From: Myxococcus virescens
Lineage (GTDB): Bacteria; Myxococcota; Myxococcia; Myxococcales; Myxococcaceae
Assembly: GCF_900101905.1 (NCBI RefSeq)
Contig: NZ_FNAJ01000016.1
Location: 1-64,000 of the forward strand
Reading direction: 5' to 3'
DNA: 64,000 nt
Shown: positions 23,901-32,096 of the stretch, one piece after another
Numbering within the stretch: position 1 is the first letter of the stretch
Layout: every line of letters starts with the position of its first letter
Translations under genes and position numbers: made by a program
The notes under the pieces: model-generated
The model's database searches: none
Told to the model about the DNA's origin: nothing
The model's input: the letters and a program-made list of their open reading frames with translations, nothing else

Positions 23901-26044
23901 TCCGCCCAGTCCTCGAGCATCTCCAGGAACGACTCCCAGAAATCCCGCTCCTCGCCCAGTTGAGCCGCGGCCCACTCGCGAATCGATTCGCGCCCATCGT
24001 TGCCCGCGCTGGCCAGCTCCACTCGGTAGCCTCGACCCGCGTCGCGTGCCTCGGCTTTCAGCCGCTCGAACTCGCGGCGTAGGAAGGCCTGTCGCTCGGT
24101 GAGCCAGGCCGTGCTGCGAGCCACATCCGCCTGGACCTCCACCTGACTGCGCTCGCCCCGGTCCTCGTCGAGCTGGAACTCGTCTCGCTGAGCCGCGGCC
24201 TCATAGGCAGCCCGTTGGTCCTGCTCGGCCTGGACGAGTTCCTGCTCGCGGACCGTCGCCGACCGGCGATACAGCGCGTCCGCTCGCGCCACGCGCCGGT
24301 TGATGTCATCCAGGAGCGCGTCTCGCTGCGCGGTGACGGAGGCGGTCGGTGAAGAAGCCCCTCCCTCCGCTGCGCGCGCGCGCGCCTCCATCCAGATACG
24401 GCCGCCCGCCACCCCGTCACTGACCGCCTGACTCGCGCCTCCGAGTTCAGCCGTGGCCTCCGGAAGCGACATTTGGAGGCTTTCCTCTTCCAAGCGGGTC
24501 CGCTCGTCGAGCACGCGCCGCCGCTCGTCGACGGCCGTCTGGAGGTCCTCCTCCGCGATACCTGCCTCGGCGGCGATGGCGTTGAGCTGTTGCTCCAACG
24601 TGCGCTCGAACTCCGGAGCGAAGGTGTCCTCGCCCAAGCGGGCCGTCTCCGTGACACGCTCGAGCGCGCCGTTGGGGTACGCACTCCTCCGAGCCGAGGA
24701 GACCCACTCCCGCGCTTCCTCCCCTTTCCGGGCGAGCAGCCGCGCGATGACCTGCGCCGTCTGGGTACGCCGCGCCGGAGTGAGCGGAGGAACTTCAGGG
24801 GGCCTGGGCTCCTGAAGCGCGACGGGCGTGCCGTGACCGGGCTCGGGGGCCGAGCGCTCCATGAGGCGCTCGCGCATCATGAGCAGCCGGAATCGTGCCT
24901 CGTCATTGGGGTCCGAGACGGGAGGCCCCTCATCGAGCACCCGGTGGAGCTGACGGATGAGGTCCGCCGACACCGGCCGGTCTCCCGACCGCGGGTTGTT
25001 TCCAAAGGGGCTCACGGTGAGCGCGGGGGGCGTCTGCGTGGGGAGTGGCAGCCCCGACTTCACCTCGACGCCCCTTCGGGCCTCGGGAACCGGGTCTTCG
25101 GGAGTTGGCAGTGTCTCCGGAAGCCCTTCAGGCACCGGCGGCATCGCGGTCTCGGCACTGCGTGGGACGTCCGTGGCGCGGAGGCGCAACAGCTCCGCGC
25201 GAGACACCGTCACGGACCGCACCTCTCGGGCGCCGCTTGTGCCCGCCGTCACCGGAGCCACCTGAATGGCCGCCGTCCGGCGCTGAATCTGGGCCCGCAC
25301 CGCGGCCATGGTGGGCGCGCTCCCCGTACTGGCATCCGCGACGACGTCCAGCGGGGAATCGGACAACGCAGGCGTGAGCTCGGGCACCTCTAGCGCCGCG
25401 TCTGCCGCCATGCCACCGCCAGCGTCCACGCCCTCGGGTCCCTCTTCGACTCGCGCCACCTCCACCGCTGGTGGCTCCTGCTCGGGCGCGCCTTGTGCTT
25501 CCTCCTCCGGCGCGGATGGCTCACGCTCCTGTGAAGCCCTGGCCGTGGCAGCCGAGGGGCCCTCGTCTCGCGCATCGTCACGCGACACCTCGCTGCCTGC
25601 CTCTTGATGCGGTGAAGATTCGACTGCCGCGCCATCCTCCGCACGCGTCGAATCAGCCGTCGGCTGCACTTCATCGGGAACAGGCGCTTCCTCCGGCGGC
25701 GCATCCAAGGCTTCGCTGTGCGCCCCCGCCGAGGCGTCCTCCATCACGGGTTCATCCAACCCCGTCTCGGAGAGGAATTCGGGGGTGTCTGACTCCACGA
25801 AGGAGGTGCCCGACGCCTCGCCATTCATTGGCGCCAGGTCGAGCGGCTCTGAGCGCAGCGCCTGCAACAGCGGTGATTCGTTCCCCTGCGATAAAGGGAG
25901 TATCGCCTGCGCGCTCAGACGAAACATCAAATAGCGCGGCAGGCGCGGGGACTCCGCTCGCTGTCGCGACTGTTCATCGCGTCGGGCGGTTGGCTCGGAC
26001 GTGCGTGCCCGGACGTCTGGACGGGAAACCGCCTGCGCTTTCAC
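17939..26044 (-). CDS. Giant CIS-linked protein: annexin-like repeats, hydrophobic segment, adenosine-deaminase-like C-terminus
   Basis: 2701 residues; GTG start with AGGAGG 5 bases upstream. Residues 1-500 are low-complexity, acidic and Pro/Glu-rich, followed by long helical coiled-coil-prone sequence (500-840). Annexin-type repeats follow: ITGIGTDEARAFRAM (about 850), GAGTDEATIMQILRNKTPEE (about 930) and GAGTDEQGARRAIEGASRAE (about 1270), each with the GxGTDE calcium-loop signature. A hydrophobic stretch (about 1414-1452, VALIVGGVGAIFTGGASAAI) could insert in membranes. Near 1790 is VHYVSHKDVIVGVWLEVGPQ, like linker domains of other CIS cargoes. The C-terminus is an adenosine-deaminase-type amidohydrolase: THLHLGG (about 2096), TVHAGEQ (about 2451), DRVGHG (about 2481), EINPTSN and NTDNAG (about 2588). 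It is divergent from the CIS operon, so it is the likely payload or toxin. Confidence 0.8.
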   Translation of the reverse strand: MKAQAVSRPDVRARTSEPTARRDEQSRQRAESPRLPRYLMFRLSAQAILPLSQGNESPLLQALRSEPLDLAPMNGEASGTSFVESDTPEFLSETGLDEPVMEDASAGAHSEALDAPPEEAPVPDEVQPTADSTRAEDGAAVESSPHQEAGSEVSRDDARDEGPSAATARASQEREPSAPEEEAQGAPEQEPPAVEVARVEEGPEGVDAGGGMAADAALEVPELTPALSDSPLDVVADASTGSAPTMAAVRAQIQRRTAAIQVAPVTAGTSGAREVRSVTVSRAELLRLRATDVPRSAETAMPPVPEGLPETLPTPEDPVPEARRGVEVKSGLPLPTQTPPALTVSPFGNNPRSGDRPVSADLIRQLHRVLDEGPPVSDPNDEARFRLLMMRERLMERSAPEPGHGTPVALQEPRPPEVPPLTPARRTQTAQVIARLLARKGEEAREWVSSARRSAYPNGALERVTETARLGEDTFAPEFERTLEQQLNAIAAEAGIAEEDLQTAVDERRRVLDERTRLEEESLQMSLPEATAELGGASQAVSDGVAGGRIWMEARARAAEGGASSPTASVTAQRDALLDDINRRVARADALYRRSATVREQELVQAEQDQRAAYEAAAQRDEFQLDEDRGERSQVEVQADVARSTAWLTERQAFLRREFERLKAEARDAGRGYRVELASAGNDGRESIREWAAAQLGEERDFWESFLEMLEDWADQTRANAEAWEALQNQETVQAVAGDLAMLDRVQRAASAGISEQALLAANALSAEEQALVHAYFNPDPAEGASDPIGAVAAGMRARIFNQRKDSLESGIRDLFTDSDLPWTVFADVARAAGNTQFDASHRADEIYRAYHGGITGIGTDEARAFRAMTGLGPLEALALRKCYRQTYGLDLEKDSKSELSGAEYQRARALLAGDRNRADAAALYTAMKEAGLGTGAGTDEATIMQILRNKTPEEVEQISRLYREMYHQDLHAALREELDDWATFTTHDADRADALLRSDTATADAIAINQQVHGFSWANAFNLTYGTSFEAGARDEVAAIYEQVRRDVTEVPGSADWSKDKFEAEVTRRVQAISNAYGGLSSYGHIGGSLEEDLATRFSGPNRDLVLSLASNDQTGADAARLAIERQSTFYASDTEMNRVLESQYDRALEAVRRDMAPERRRALMALLDLEEAEFRQQTGQRWTPAERWRRQQLVERQIEAELEVEARALADGNMTALSQRYAGTYSESLATALDESTSGVDGERARTLLRQGGYLTRYQRFDFSVRGAGTDEQGARRAIEGASRAELEEMRAQWARENPGETLDSRAASELSGSDDMDMRIALMGAPETIEDRVRIERARMALEEPSQGIAGPEQALMQIRLAQLEALSDRMYDADVSPEERARLLGDFDFHADAVRTAVEDHRAAVAEMTDSIANVVGITVALIVGGVGAIFTGGASAAIALAIIASMASTAASMGTRWLLLGNQYGHEEILMDLGLGLVDALVGGLTAGFGNRLLGISQIGRAVAAPVVTRAGMRGAAQRLSMSLRQLFVGSTGRLTQATRSIAMLERMLQGGRLSQLAAHGIAQTMENAVQSLPSAVIANVANDQAWEHGNPLVNIVRGTSEQMGHGLALGLAMSAGHASVSHVGGAAWRFARGPRLGSAPDVLSHEHLLTSPESHEAALREFQRRNPGSSEQDFLALVNEQRRLHLEEFLAEDRGRTEADFNQMLEGERAARLAEYQQMHPGRTSADFDADVGRRSGEAHSEVSRTAKALEAVRTQMEEGLPEDARALAREVPVTSVSASEMARLQGSLTAEAAVVIRDGQVHLVVREGANPAAVREQAARLVELVEPGTAGRAKDPSLSLPRDLRDRVPVHVNPKLTGGSVQVHYVSHKDVIVGVWLEVGPQARAVDIHMHVRTARSMRQLQGLSGSVQRLLAQVRQWFGANPGARPGTIAWEARLELEKLPRIIQERAQALRLATDPDVRTRIAFEIETLRLQVETHAANVRAMSLEPGVGFVAATVPNEATVAARLAEMPPELRQILRERGPLVEAYVAMNPEFFRTLVMPRGETALAANEVSVERTQRLADILLRLLGGRDARDLASPGLLPLAETHLHLGGMLEAEHIVRYMEALIGDTANPESARGELNRWIKAVNDLLSGREGRRRISKEDRARFTQSQEDARAALKEYDEAYRSSLVEPKPEDAAILHVLREKLIEHIEDVVSMPMTDATMKPLLTPFFAEFVRQKRFLLGRKSGLELLTMAASDLHEHGVSMLELRQGLSDHVEAWFEAMRQSGADFVQGLIVTQVKNYAADPNFIPEIMRRIRDGELAYVLGFDLSGLESGGIGKDTVGLRDAYLNPFLEVHQYNRQQLVGLLEGNEGLRDGVQQFLESSSDLRFHFLVQRLGLPANTPPLVVADRLAQAIQDGTLGARELGVWNRVMRDAITHVGVEHQTNYLAPRDGFRGLLGITVHAGEQVRGQVSLSSLLEDVRLVLDYGSDRVGHGVILGTSFVDPGHPVRVNSRLMTSLGFKERKGVWVRGKERYTVEALLAMEQKRRQLLGQAVNLGVVIEINPTSNVLLSGLDPWSAHPVARMLQDEPALRVSVNTDNAGMHLTNPRLELAYLLATESLTYPQAVRVVLEGFASRMGGRPIADAGNLRKQMEDAIVLATRTSGERMLVLEELARRYGLQAPAPATGIEVDDGAFRQALSPYLRLILQ

Positions 26045-26268
26045 CCGTGCCTCCTTGTCAGCTCAAGCCAGGCCAGATGCCCCCTGAATCATCGATACAG
26101 AATAGCCAGACTCCCAGACGAGGCGGACGGCCTGACAGGTTCTACGCATTCCACCCACCGCACCAAGGCCTTCTCACGCCCGTATGAAATCCGACACCAT
26201 TCCGACACATAAAGTGCGAGCAGTCTTCACGGAAGGCGAACTCATCTGACGGACATGGGGGCTCCGCA
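26045..26268. promoter_or_regulatory. Divergent intergenic region between CIS cargo and structural operon
   Basis: 224 bases separate the two divergent start codons and must hold both promoters. The AT-richest part is near 26180-26215 (ATGAAATCCGACACCATTCC). No confident -35/-10 or sigma-54 (GG-N10-GC) motif was found. The cargo start has AGGAGG at 26050-26055 on the minus strand. Confidence 0.4.
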
Positions 26269-26862
26269 GTGGCCAGTTTTTCCGCCGTCTACTCGGTAGG
26301 TGACTCGCTGGTCTCGTACCTGCGGCACGCCTATGAGTTGTCTCGGGAAGACGATGGGCTCCCGGCCTGCAGCTTCAGTCTCGTGCCCAGCACGACCATG
26401 GCTGGAAGTGAGACCAACGCTCCGCCGATAGACACGCCCGGCGTCACGCTCTTCCTCTACCGCGTCTCCGTCAACGAGCACCTGCGCAACGAATCCAGGC
26501 CGGAGGGCCCCCCGCCGCTCGCCCTGGACCTGCATTACCTGCTCACCGTCTGGGCAGACTCCGTCGACGTCGAACACCGCCTCATGGCCTGGGTCATGTT
26601 GCGATTGCACATGCATAAGGCGCTGAGCGCCTCGGACCTCACCCCCGCGGGAGCCTGGGGACCCGATGATCTCGTGCAGATCATCCCCGCGGAAATCAGT
26701 CACGAAGACCTCGCCCGGCTCTGGGATGCCTTGCGCCGCCCCTACCGGCCCAGCCTGACGTACGTGGCGCGCGTGGTGTGCATCGACGTGCAGGGCAAGC
26801 CGGCTGGAAGACCCGTGGTGGCGCGTCGCTTCGACTTCACGAACGAGGTTCCCAGGCGATGA
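26269..26862 (+). CDS. DUF4255 protein, CIS cap/terminator (Afp16/Pvc16-like)
   Basis: 197 residues, GTG start. It shows the DUF4255 pattern: VYSVGDSLVSYLRHAYELSR at the N-terminus, VTLFLYRVSVNEHLRN with LALDLHYLLTVWADSVDVEH in the centre, and LSYVARVV-type strands near the end (PSLTYVARVVCIDVQGKPAG). Proteins of this family (Afp16/Pvc16) terminate tube and sheath growth at the distal end of the particle. It is the first gene of the plus-strand operon, unlike Pvc clusters, where it is last. The next gene overlaps by 4 bases (ATGA). Confidence 0.85.
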   Translation: MASFSAVYSVGDSLVSYLRHAYELSREDDGLPACSFSLVPSTTMAGSETNAPPIDTPGVTLFLYRVSVNEHLRNESRPEGPPPLALDLHYLLTVWADSVDVEHRLMAWVMLRLHMHKALSASDLTPAGAWGPDDLVQIIPAEISHEDLARLWDALRRPYRPSLTYVARVVCIDVQGKPAGRPVVARRFDFTNEVPRR

Positions 26863-27590
26863 GGATGGAGCGCATCGAGAGCCGGGCCCTCGCCGGCATC
26901 CGCCTCCTCGACGCGGAGACGCTGCGCCCTGTCGCTGAGCCCGTCACCCTCTCCGGAGAAGGCATTCGCATCCTGCGAAACACGAGCGGGCTGCTCGTGG
27001 TCGCGGCGGCGCCAGGCTTCGCCGACTACACGGAGCATTTCGAGCCACCGGAGATACCACCGCCCCCCACGCCCTTCACGCTGGTGGCGAGCGACGCCTC
27101 CCGTCGCTACCTGGACCGGAGCTTCACCCTGGTGCTGCCGCGAAGCACGACCCCACCGCCCCCAGGACAGCCGCTGCCCGCTGACTCGGTCTTCCGGCCC
27201 GTGGACGTCACGCTCTACCCCTCCCCATTGATGCGCCCCTCCGTCCGCAGCGCCGTGGTGCGGCTCCGGGTGGAGGATGCGCACGGCAAGCCGCTGTCCA
27301 GCGCGCTCGTGTCCCTGACCCTGGCCTCGCCGAGCATCGAGCGGTGGGGCCTGTCGAACCACAACGGAGATGCGCTCATCCCCATCGCTGGCATCCCCGT
27401 CGCGAACTGGAGCAACCCCGAAGCCCCGCCCCACTTCACCTTCAGCATCCGGGCCGCATGGGCTCCTTCGCCGTTGCCCCCCGACCCTGATTCGCTCGCC
27501 GCCGCGTTCCAGCCATTGAGCAGCACCCTGGAGATAGCCGCTGGCGAAGAGGTGACCGCCACCATCCAGCTCACCTGGGCCAATCCATGA
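26859..27590 (+). CDS. CIS-operon protein of unknown function with carboxypeptidase-regulatory-like fold
   Basis: 243 residues from the ATG overlapping the previous stop; an upstream ATG at 26778 lies inside the DUF4255 gene. It has two beta-rich halves separated by Pro-rich linkers (EIPPPPTPF, TTPPPPGQPL). The first (ALAGIRLLDAETLRPVAEPV, TSGLLVVAAAPGFADYTEHF) and second (VVRLRVEDAHGKPLSSALVS, LSNHNGDALIPIAGIP) resemble small Ig-like regulatory domains that decorate particles. No signal peptide. Genes of this type follow DUF4255 genes in other CIS clusters, but the function is not known. It may be a structural accessory or sheath decoration. Confidence 0.75.
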   Translation: MRMERIESRALAGIRLLDAETLRPVAEPVTLSGEGIRILRNTSGLLVVAAAPGFADYTEHFEPPEIPPPPTPFTLVASDASRRYLDRSFTLVLPRSTTPPPPGQPLPADSVFRPVDVTLYPSPLMRPSVRSAVVRLRVEDAHGKPLSSALVSLTLASPSIERWGLSNHNGDALIPIAGIPVANWSNPEAPPHFTFSIRAAWAPSPLPPDPDSLAAAFQPLSSTLEIAAGEEVTATIQLTWANP

Positions 27591-27647
27591 CTGTTGACCC
27601 TGACGGCGCGGCTGCGCGCCACGTAACCACGAAGAGAGGGGGCTCGC

Positions 27648-30023
27648 GTGCCTGAATATCTCGCACCTGGTGTCTACGTCGAAGAGACGAGTTTCCGAGC
27701 CAGGTCCATTGAGGGAGTGAGTACCAGCACCAGTGGCTTCGCGGGTCCTGCTCGCAAGGGTCCCACGAATGGCACGCCGGCGCTCGTCACGAGCTTCGCC
27801 GAGTTCATCCGGCTGTTTGGGGGTCTTGGCGATCTGGACCTGACCGGTACGGACGAAACGACGAACTACCTGGCGCACTCGGTGCGTGCGTACTTCAACG
27901 AAGGCGGCGCGCGCCTCTACGTGGCGCGGGTCTTCTCGGGCACGCCCGCCAGCGCCACCGCCCAGGCGGAGGTCATCCCCAACGCCAACGCCGACCTGCG
28001 CGCGCGCTTCACCGCACGGTTTCCGGGCAGCGGCGGCAACGGCACCATCACGGCGCAGGAGGTGCTGACGCCTGCCACGGTCGGTGCCATGCGGCGCGCG
28101 CCTGTTGGCAGCATGGTGCGGCTGAATCAGACCGCGGCCTCCGCCGCGCGCGTGGTGGGCACCCTCCCGCCGCCGTTCAGCCTCCCTGACGGCACCACGC
28201 TCACGCTCCAAATCGATGGAGGCCCGGACGTCACCCTCACCTTCCTGGGCCGCAACGCCGAGGCGGGTGCGACCGCGGAGCTCGACCCTACCACCACGTT
28301 CCTTGAAGCCAACAGCACGCTCACCGTCACCCTGGGCGGACAGGTGCAAACGCTCACCCTGCCCACCGACGGCCCGCTGACGCCCTTGGAGGTCGTGGAC
28401 CACCTCAACCGGCAAATCCGCGGCGGCTATGCCCGGCTGAGCGGCGCTGATGACGCGGCGCCCGCCGGACGGCTCATCCTGGGCACGGACGCCCGAGGCA
28501 CCCAGGCGCTCATCGAAGTCTCCGCGAATCCCCAGCTCAAGCTGGACGCCCAGACGGTGGACAACGCGGCGGACCCGGCGAACAACAACGTGGGCGACCT
28601 GGGCGAGGTGACGCTGGGCGACCTCCAGGCCTTGCTGGGCGCCAACGCGAATGCCTCGGTCGAGGACAGCAAGCTCGTCATCTCCCACCCGGTTCCTGGT
28701 GCCGGTCACACGCTGGAGGTGACGGCGGTCAGCTCCAGCGCGCTCGGTCTCGACGCGCCCACGGTCGAACCCGGCGCGGACGGTACGCCCGGCGAGACGT
28801 GGTGGGTGAAGCAGGCGGACAGTACCTGGTCCAACGGAAGTGACACGCTCCCCCTTCCGGCGGATGCGGCCTCCCAGTTCCAGCAGCTCCCGGGAGGGAG
28901 CAGCTTCGTCACGTTGACCGTCATCACCCAGGACGCGGATGGGCAGGAACGGAGCTACGAAGGGCTGGGACTCGACCGTTCCCACCCGCGCTACCTCGGC
29001 AGTGTGCTCACGCCCACGCCAACGACGCTCTCCGAGCAGATGGAGCGGCTGTACGCGTTCGAGGCAGGCACCAGCGTGTCGGTGTTCGCGCTCCGCGCGG
29101 CCCTGGCCTCGGGGCCGTTCGCGCTCACGGGAGGCACGGACGGTTCGGCGCCCGGTGCCGCACAGTATGACGACGCCCTGGACCGCCTGGGAGGTGTGGA
29201 GGACATCTCCATCATCGCCGCGCCAGGCTCGTCCGCCTATGCGTCGGCGCAAGCCGTGCGGCTGAGCCTCATCAGCGCGGCGGAGAAGCGCCGTGCGTAC
29301 CGCGTGGCCGTGCTCGACACGCCGCGCGGACTGGGCCCCCAGGACGCGATGGACGTGCGCGCGCAGCTCGACTCCACCAAGGCGGCGCTCTACTACCCAT
29401 GGGTCGTCGTGGCCAACCCGCTGGCCCGTCCCGACGCCGCGGACGTCCCCCGTGAAATCGCGCTGCCGCCTTCCGCGTTCGTGTGCGGCATCTACGCGCG
29501 AAGCGACATCGAGCGTGGCGTGTTCAAGGCCCCCGCGAACGAGGTGGTCCGTGGCGCGCTGCGCTTCGAGCAGGACATCAACTTCGCGCAGCAGGAGACG
29601 CTGAACCCGCAGGGCATCAACTGCCTGCGCTTCTTCCCTGGACGCGGCTACCGCGTGTGGGGCGCCCGCACCATCAGCTCCGACCCGGAATGGAAGTACG
29701 TCAACGTCCGGCGCTACTTCAACTTCCTCGAGCGCTCCATCGACGAGGGGACGCAGTGGGCGGTGTTCGAGCCGAATGGCGAGCGGCTGTGGGCCAACAT
29801 CCGGGAGACGATCGGCAGCTTCCTGGAGAACCAGTGGCGCACCGGCGCGTTCCTCGGCACCGAACCCAGGCAGGCGTTCTTCGTCCGGTGCGACCGGACC
29901 ACCATGGACCAGAACGACCTCGATAACGGGCGGCTGGTCTGTCTCATCGGCGTCGCGGTGGTGAAGCCCGCCGAGTTCGTCATCTTCCGCGTCGGCCAGA
30001 AGACGGCGGATGCCCGGACCTAA
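27648..30023 (+). CDS. Contractile tail sheath protein (1)
   Basis: 791 residues, GTG start. The N-terminus PEYLAPGVYVEETSFRARSI is the hallmark of CIS and phage sheath proteins. It is followed by TSTSGFAGPARKGPTNGTPA and a conserved LFGGL segment. The C-terminal domain is typical: GINCLRFFPGRGYRVWGART, NVRRYFNFLERSIDEGTQWA, then FLENQWRTGAFLGTEPRQAF and a last strand that interlocks with the neighbouring subunit. Residues 120-470 are a large Ala/Thr/Asp-rich beta insertion (LTLQIDGGPDVTLTF) likely exposed on the particle surface, which makes this longer than the usual 350-500 residues. It should contract to drive the tube. Confidence 0.93.
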   Translation: MPEYLAPGVYVEETSFRARSIEGVSTSTSGFAGPARKGPTNGTPALVTSFAEFIRLFGGLGDLDLTGTDETTNYLAHSVRAYFNEGGARLYVARVFSGTPASATAQAEVIPNANADLRARFTARFPGSGGNGTITAQEVLTPATVGAMRRAPVGSMVRLNQTAASAARVVGTLPPPFSLPDGTTLTLQIDGGPDVTLTFLGRNAEAGATAELDPTTTFLEANSTLTVTLGGQVQTLTLPTDGPLTPLEVVDHLNRQIRGGYARLSGADDAAPAGRLILGTDARGTQALIEVSANPQLKLDAQTVDNAADPANNNVGDLGEVTLGDLQALLGANANASVEDSKLVISHPVPGAGHTLEVTAVSSSALGLDAPTVEPGADGTPGETWWVKQADSTWSNGSDTLPLPADAASQFQQLPGGSSFVTLTVITQDADGQERSYEGLGLDRSHPRYLGSVLTPTPTTLSEQMERLYAFEAGTSVSVFALRAALASGPFALTGGTDGSAPGAAQYDDALDRLGGVEDISIIAAPGSSAYASAQAVRLSLISAAEKRRAYRVAVLDTPRGLGPQDAMDVRAQLDSTKAALYYPWVVVANPLARPDAADVPREIALPPSAFVCGIYARSDIERGVFKAPANEVVRGALRFEQDINFAQQETLNPQGINCLRFFPGRGYRVWGARTISSDPEWKYVNVRRYFNFLERSIDEGTQWAVFEPNGERLWANIRETIGSFLENQWRTGAFLGTEPRQAFFVRCDRTTMDQNDLDNGRLVCLIGVAVVKPAEFVIFRVGQKTADART

Positions 30024-30041
30024 CGCAAAGGACCAGTCGCC

Positions 30042-30497
30042 ATGACCACCCGTCCCACGCCCTACGGCGCCTTCAACTTCGAAGTCAGCTTCGATGGAAC
30101 GTCCTTCGGTGGATTCTCCGACGTGTCCGGGCTGAACACCGAAATCACCCTCTCCGAGTACCGCGACGGCAACGACCCGGAGAACCATGTGCGCAAGGTC
30201 CCCGGTCCCTTCAAGACCGGGGACGTGACGCTCAAGCGCGGCATCGTCGACTCCCGGGCCATCTGGAGCTGGGTGGAGGACGTGCGCCGCAACGGTCCAC
30301 TCGGGCGCAAGGCGGCCGTCACCATCCGGCTGCTCGACGAGGCGCGCAACCCCGTGCAGTCCTGGAAGCTGGTGAACGTCACCCCCATGAAGTTCTCCGG
30401 CCCCACGCTGGCCGCCAAGGGGGGCGGAGACGTGGCCATGGAAGAGCTCGTCCTCTCCGCTGAAACGGTGCGGATGGGCTTCCCGGACGTGGACTGA
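30042..30497 (+). CDS. CIS inner tube protein (gp19-like, Afp1/5 type) (1)
   Basis: 151 residues. TPYGAFNFEVSFDGTSFGGF, SDVSGLNTEITLSEYRDGND and TGDVTLKRGIVDSRAIWSWV are diagnostic of the T4-gp19-like tail-tube family (PF06841) found in contractile systems. It ends LVLSAETVRMGF. Hexameric rings of this protein stack to form the tube that is pushed into the target. ATG start, 18 bases after the sheath stop. Confidence 0.93.
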   Translation: MTTRPTPYGAFNFEVSFDGTSFGGFSDVSGLNTEITLSEYRDGNDPENHVRKVPGPFKTGDVTLKRGIVDSRAIWSWVEDVRRNGPLGRKAAVTIRLLDEARNPVQSWKLVNVTPMKFSGPTLAAKGGGDVAMEELVLSAETVRMGFPDVD

Positions 30498-30524
30498 GCG
30501 GAGCGCAATGGGGGACCCAGGTCC

Positions 30525-32096
30525 ATGCGGCGCCTGACTTTCGAAGCGACAGAGCGCGTGGCGCCCAGCGCGCCCGAGCGGATGGACGTGGCCTGCTTCG
30601 TCGGCTTCGTCCGCCGTCGTCCGGAGTCGCCCGTGGCGGCGGCCCTGTCGCGCTACTTGTTCGAGCAAGGGTGGATGACCGCCCCCACGCTCCGCGTGGA
30701 CCCCAGCGATCCGCAGCATCCCCTCACCGACGTCCCCCTGCCCTTCGAGAGCTTTGGCGCCTTCGAGCGGCACTTCGACTGGCGAGCGCGCACCGGCCTC
30801 ACGCCCGATGAGCCCACGGCCCTGGGGGCGGCGGTCCGCGCCTTCTTCGCGCAGGGGGGACGCAAGTGCTACGTGATACGGATGGCGGACCCGCTCCCTC
30901 CGGAGCAGGACCGCCCGACACGGCTCCAGCGCCTCAATCTGCTGCTTCCGGGCAGTCGGCTGCCCGCGCCTCCTGGAATGGAGCATGCCGCGTCCGCCAT
31001 CGACCGGACGACGTGGCACGGCGCGGCGCACCTGTTTGGCCTGCCCGACGTCTCCTTCCTGTGCCTTCCGGACCTGCCAGAGCTGGTCGCGGAAGTGCCC
31101 GAGCCCCTGCCCGTTCCCCGCCTCCCGCCCCTCGGTGCTCCTGGATTTGGCCCGTGTGTGATTCCCCTGGGAGAAGCCGGACCCCAGTGGCGCACGCCGG
31201 AGCGCGAGGCGCCGCGTTGTGACCTGACCGGCTACCAGGACTGGGCCGGCTTCCTCGCCATCCTCGCGGAGCTGCTGCGTGACCGGCGCCTGCGAGAGAC
31301 ACACCTGATCGCATCGCTGCCGCTCCCCTCCGCCAGCCTCGTCTTCGATACAGCGGCCGGGAAGCGCACCGCGATGCAGGACATGGGGCGGTTCCTGCAC
31401 GAGCACGGCCTCCTCCTCCCGTTCCAGAGCGCCTTCATCCAGCTCGCCTATCCCTGGCTCCAGACCGCTGGCTCCGTGGGCCTGCCGGAGAACCTCGAGG
31501 CGCCGGAGGGCGTCCTGACGGGCGTCCTGGCGCGCAATGCGCTGCTGAGAGGGACGTTTCGGAACACCCTGGGGCTGTCGCTGGTCGATGTGCGACGTGT
31601 CTTCCCGATTCCCTCGACGCGGGACCTGACGCCCCGGCTTCCGGAAGCAGGCCCGAGGGGACTTGTCGAGCGCGTGTCCTTGTTGGGCCCAACGCCGCTC
31701 GGGCTGCAGGTGCTCTCGGATGTGACCTCCAGCAACATGGCCAGCCACCGGCAGGCGCCGGTGAGCCGGTTGCTATCCTCGGTCCTCAGGGCCGCGCGGC
31801 AGATGGGCGTGGACCTGACGTTCTCGGCCTCCAACGAGACCACCTGGCGGGAGCTCCGCTACCAGTTCGAGGCCATGCTGGGCCGATACTACGAAGCGGG
31901 TGCGCTGCGCGGAGCGAACCGCGGCGAGGCGTTCTCCGTGCGGTGCGACCGGACCACCATGACCCAGGACGACCTGGATGCAGGCCGCCTCGTCGTCATG
32001 GTCGAGTTGGATCCCGCGGCCTCACTCGAACGCTTGCACGTGAGGCTTTCGTCGCTGGAGGGCGGCGTCACGCTACGGCAGGAGGACGCCGCATGA
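30525..32096 (+). CDS. Second sheath protein (Afp3/4-like)
   Basis: 523 residues. It lacks the N-terminal PGVYVEE motif of the first sheath but has the same C-terminal fold: EATMGR-type and EGLLRGTFRNT-like segments (VLARNALLRGTFRNTLGLSL), YQFEAMLGRYYEAGALRGAN, then FSVRCDRTTMTQDDLDAGRL, which repeats the RCDRTTM signature of the first sheath. A central insertion is Pro-rich. Minor sheath proteins of this type form the baseplate-proximal ring in Afp/PVC particles. It overlaps the next gene by 4 bases (ATGA). Confidence 0.85.
   Translation: MRRLTFEATERVAPSAPERMDVACFVGFVRRRPESPVAAALSRYLFEQGWMTAPTLRVDPSDPQHPLTDVPLPFESFGAFERHFDWRARTGLTPDEPTALGAAVRAFFAQGGRKCYVIRMADPLPPEQDRPTRLQRLNLLLPGSRLPAPPGMEHAASAIDRTTWHGAAHLFGLPDVSFLCLPDLPELVAEVPEPLPVPRLPPLGAPGFGPCVIPLGEAGPQWRTPEREAPRCDLTGYQDWAGFLAILAELLRDRRLRETHLIASLPLPSASLVFDTAAGKRTAMQDMGRFLHEHGLLLPFQSAFIQLAYPWLQTAGSVGLPENLEAPEGVLTGVLARNALLRGTFRNTLGLSLVDVRRVFPIPSTRDLTPRLPEAGPRGLVERVSLLGPTPLGLQVLSDVTSSNMASHRQAPVSRLLSSVLRAARQMGVDLTFSASNETTWRELRYQFEAMLGRYYEAGALRGANRGEAFSVRCDRTTMTQDDLDAGRLVVMVELDPAASLERLHVRLSSLEGGVTLRQEDAA

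Noticed and set aside
26742-31748. 1668-residue open frame on the minus strand opposite the CIS sheath and tube genes
   Set aside because: It is the antisense shadow of the plus-strand sheath, tube and second sheath genes, with no recognisable domains and the low-complexity composition (His, Arg, Gly, Glu) typical of reversed GC-rich coding sequence.
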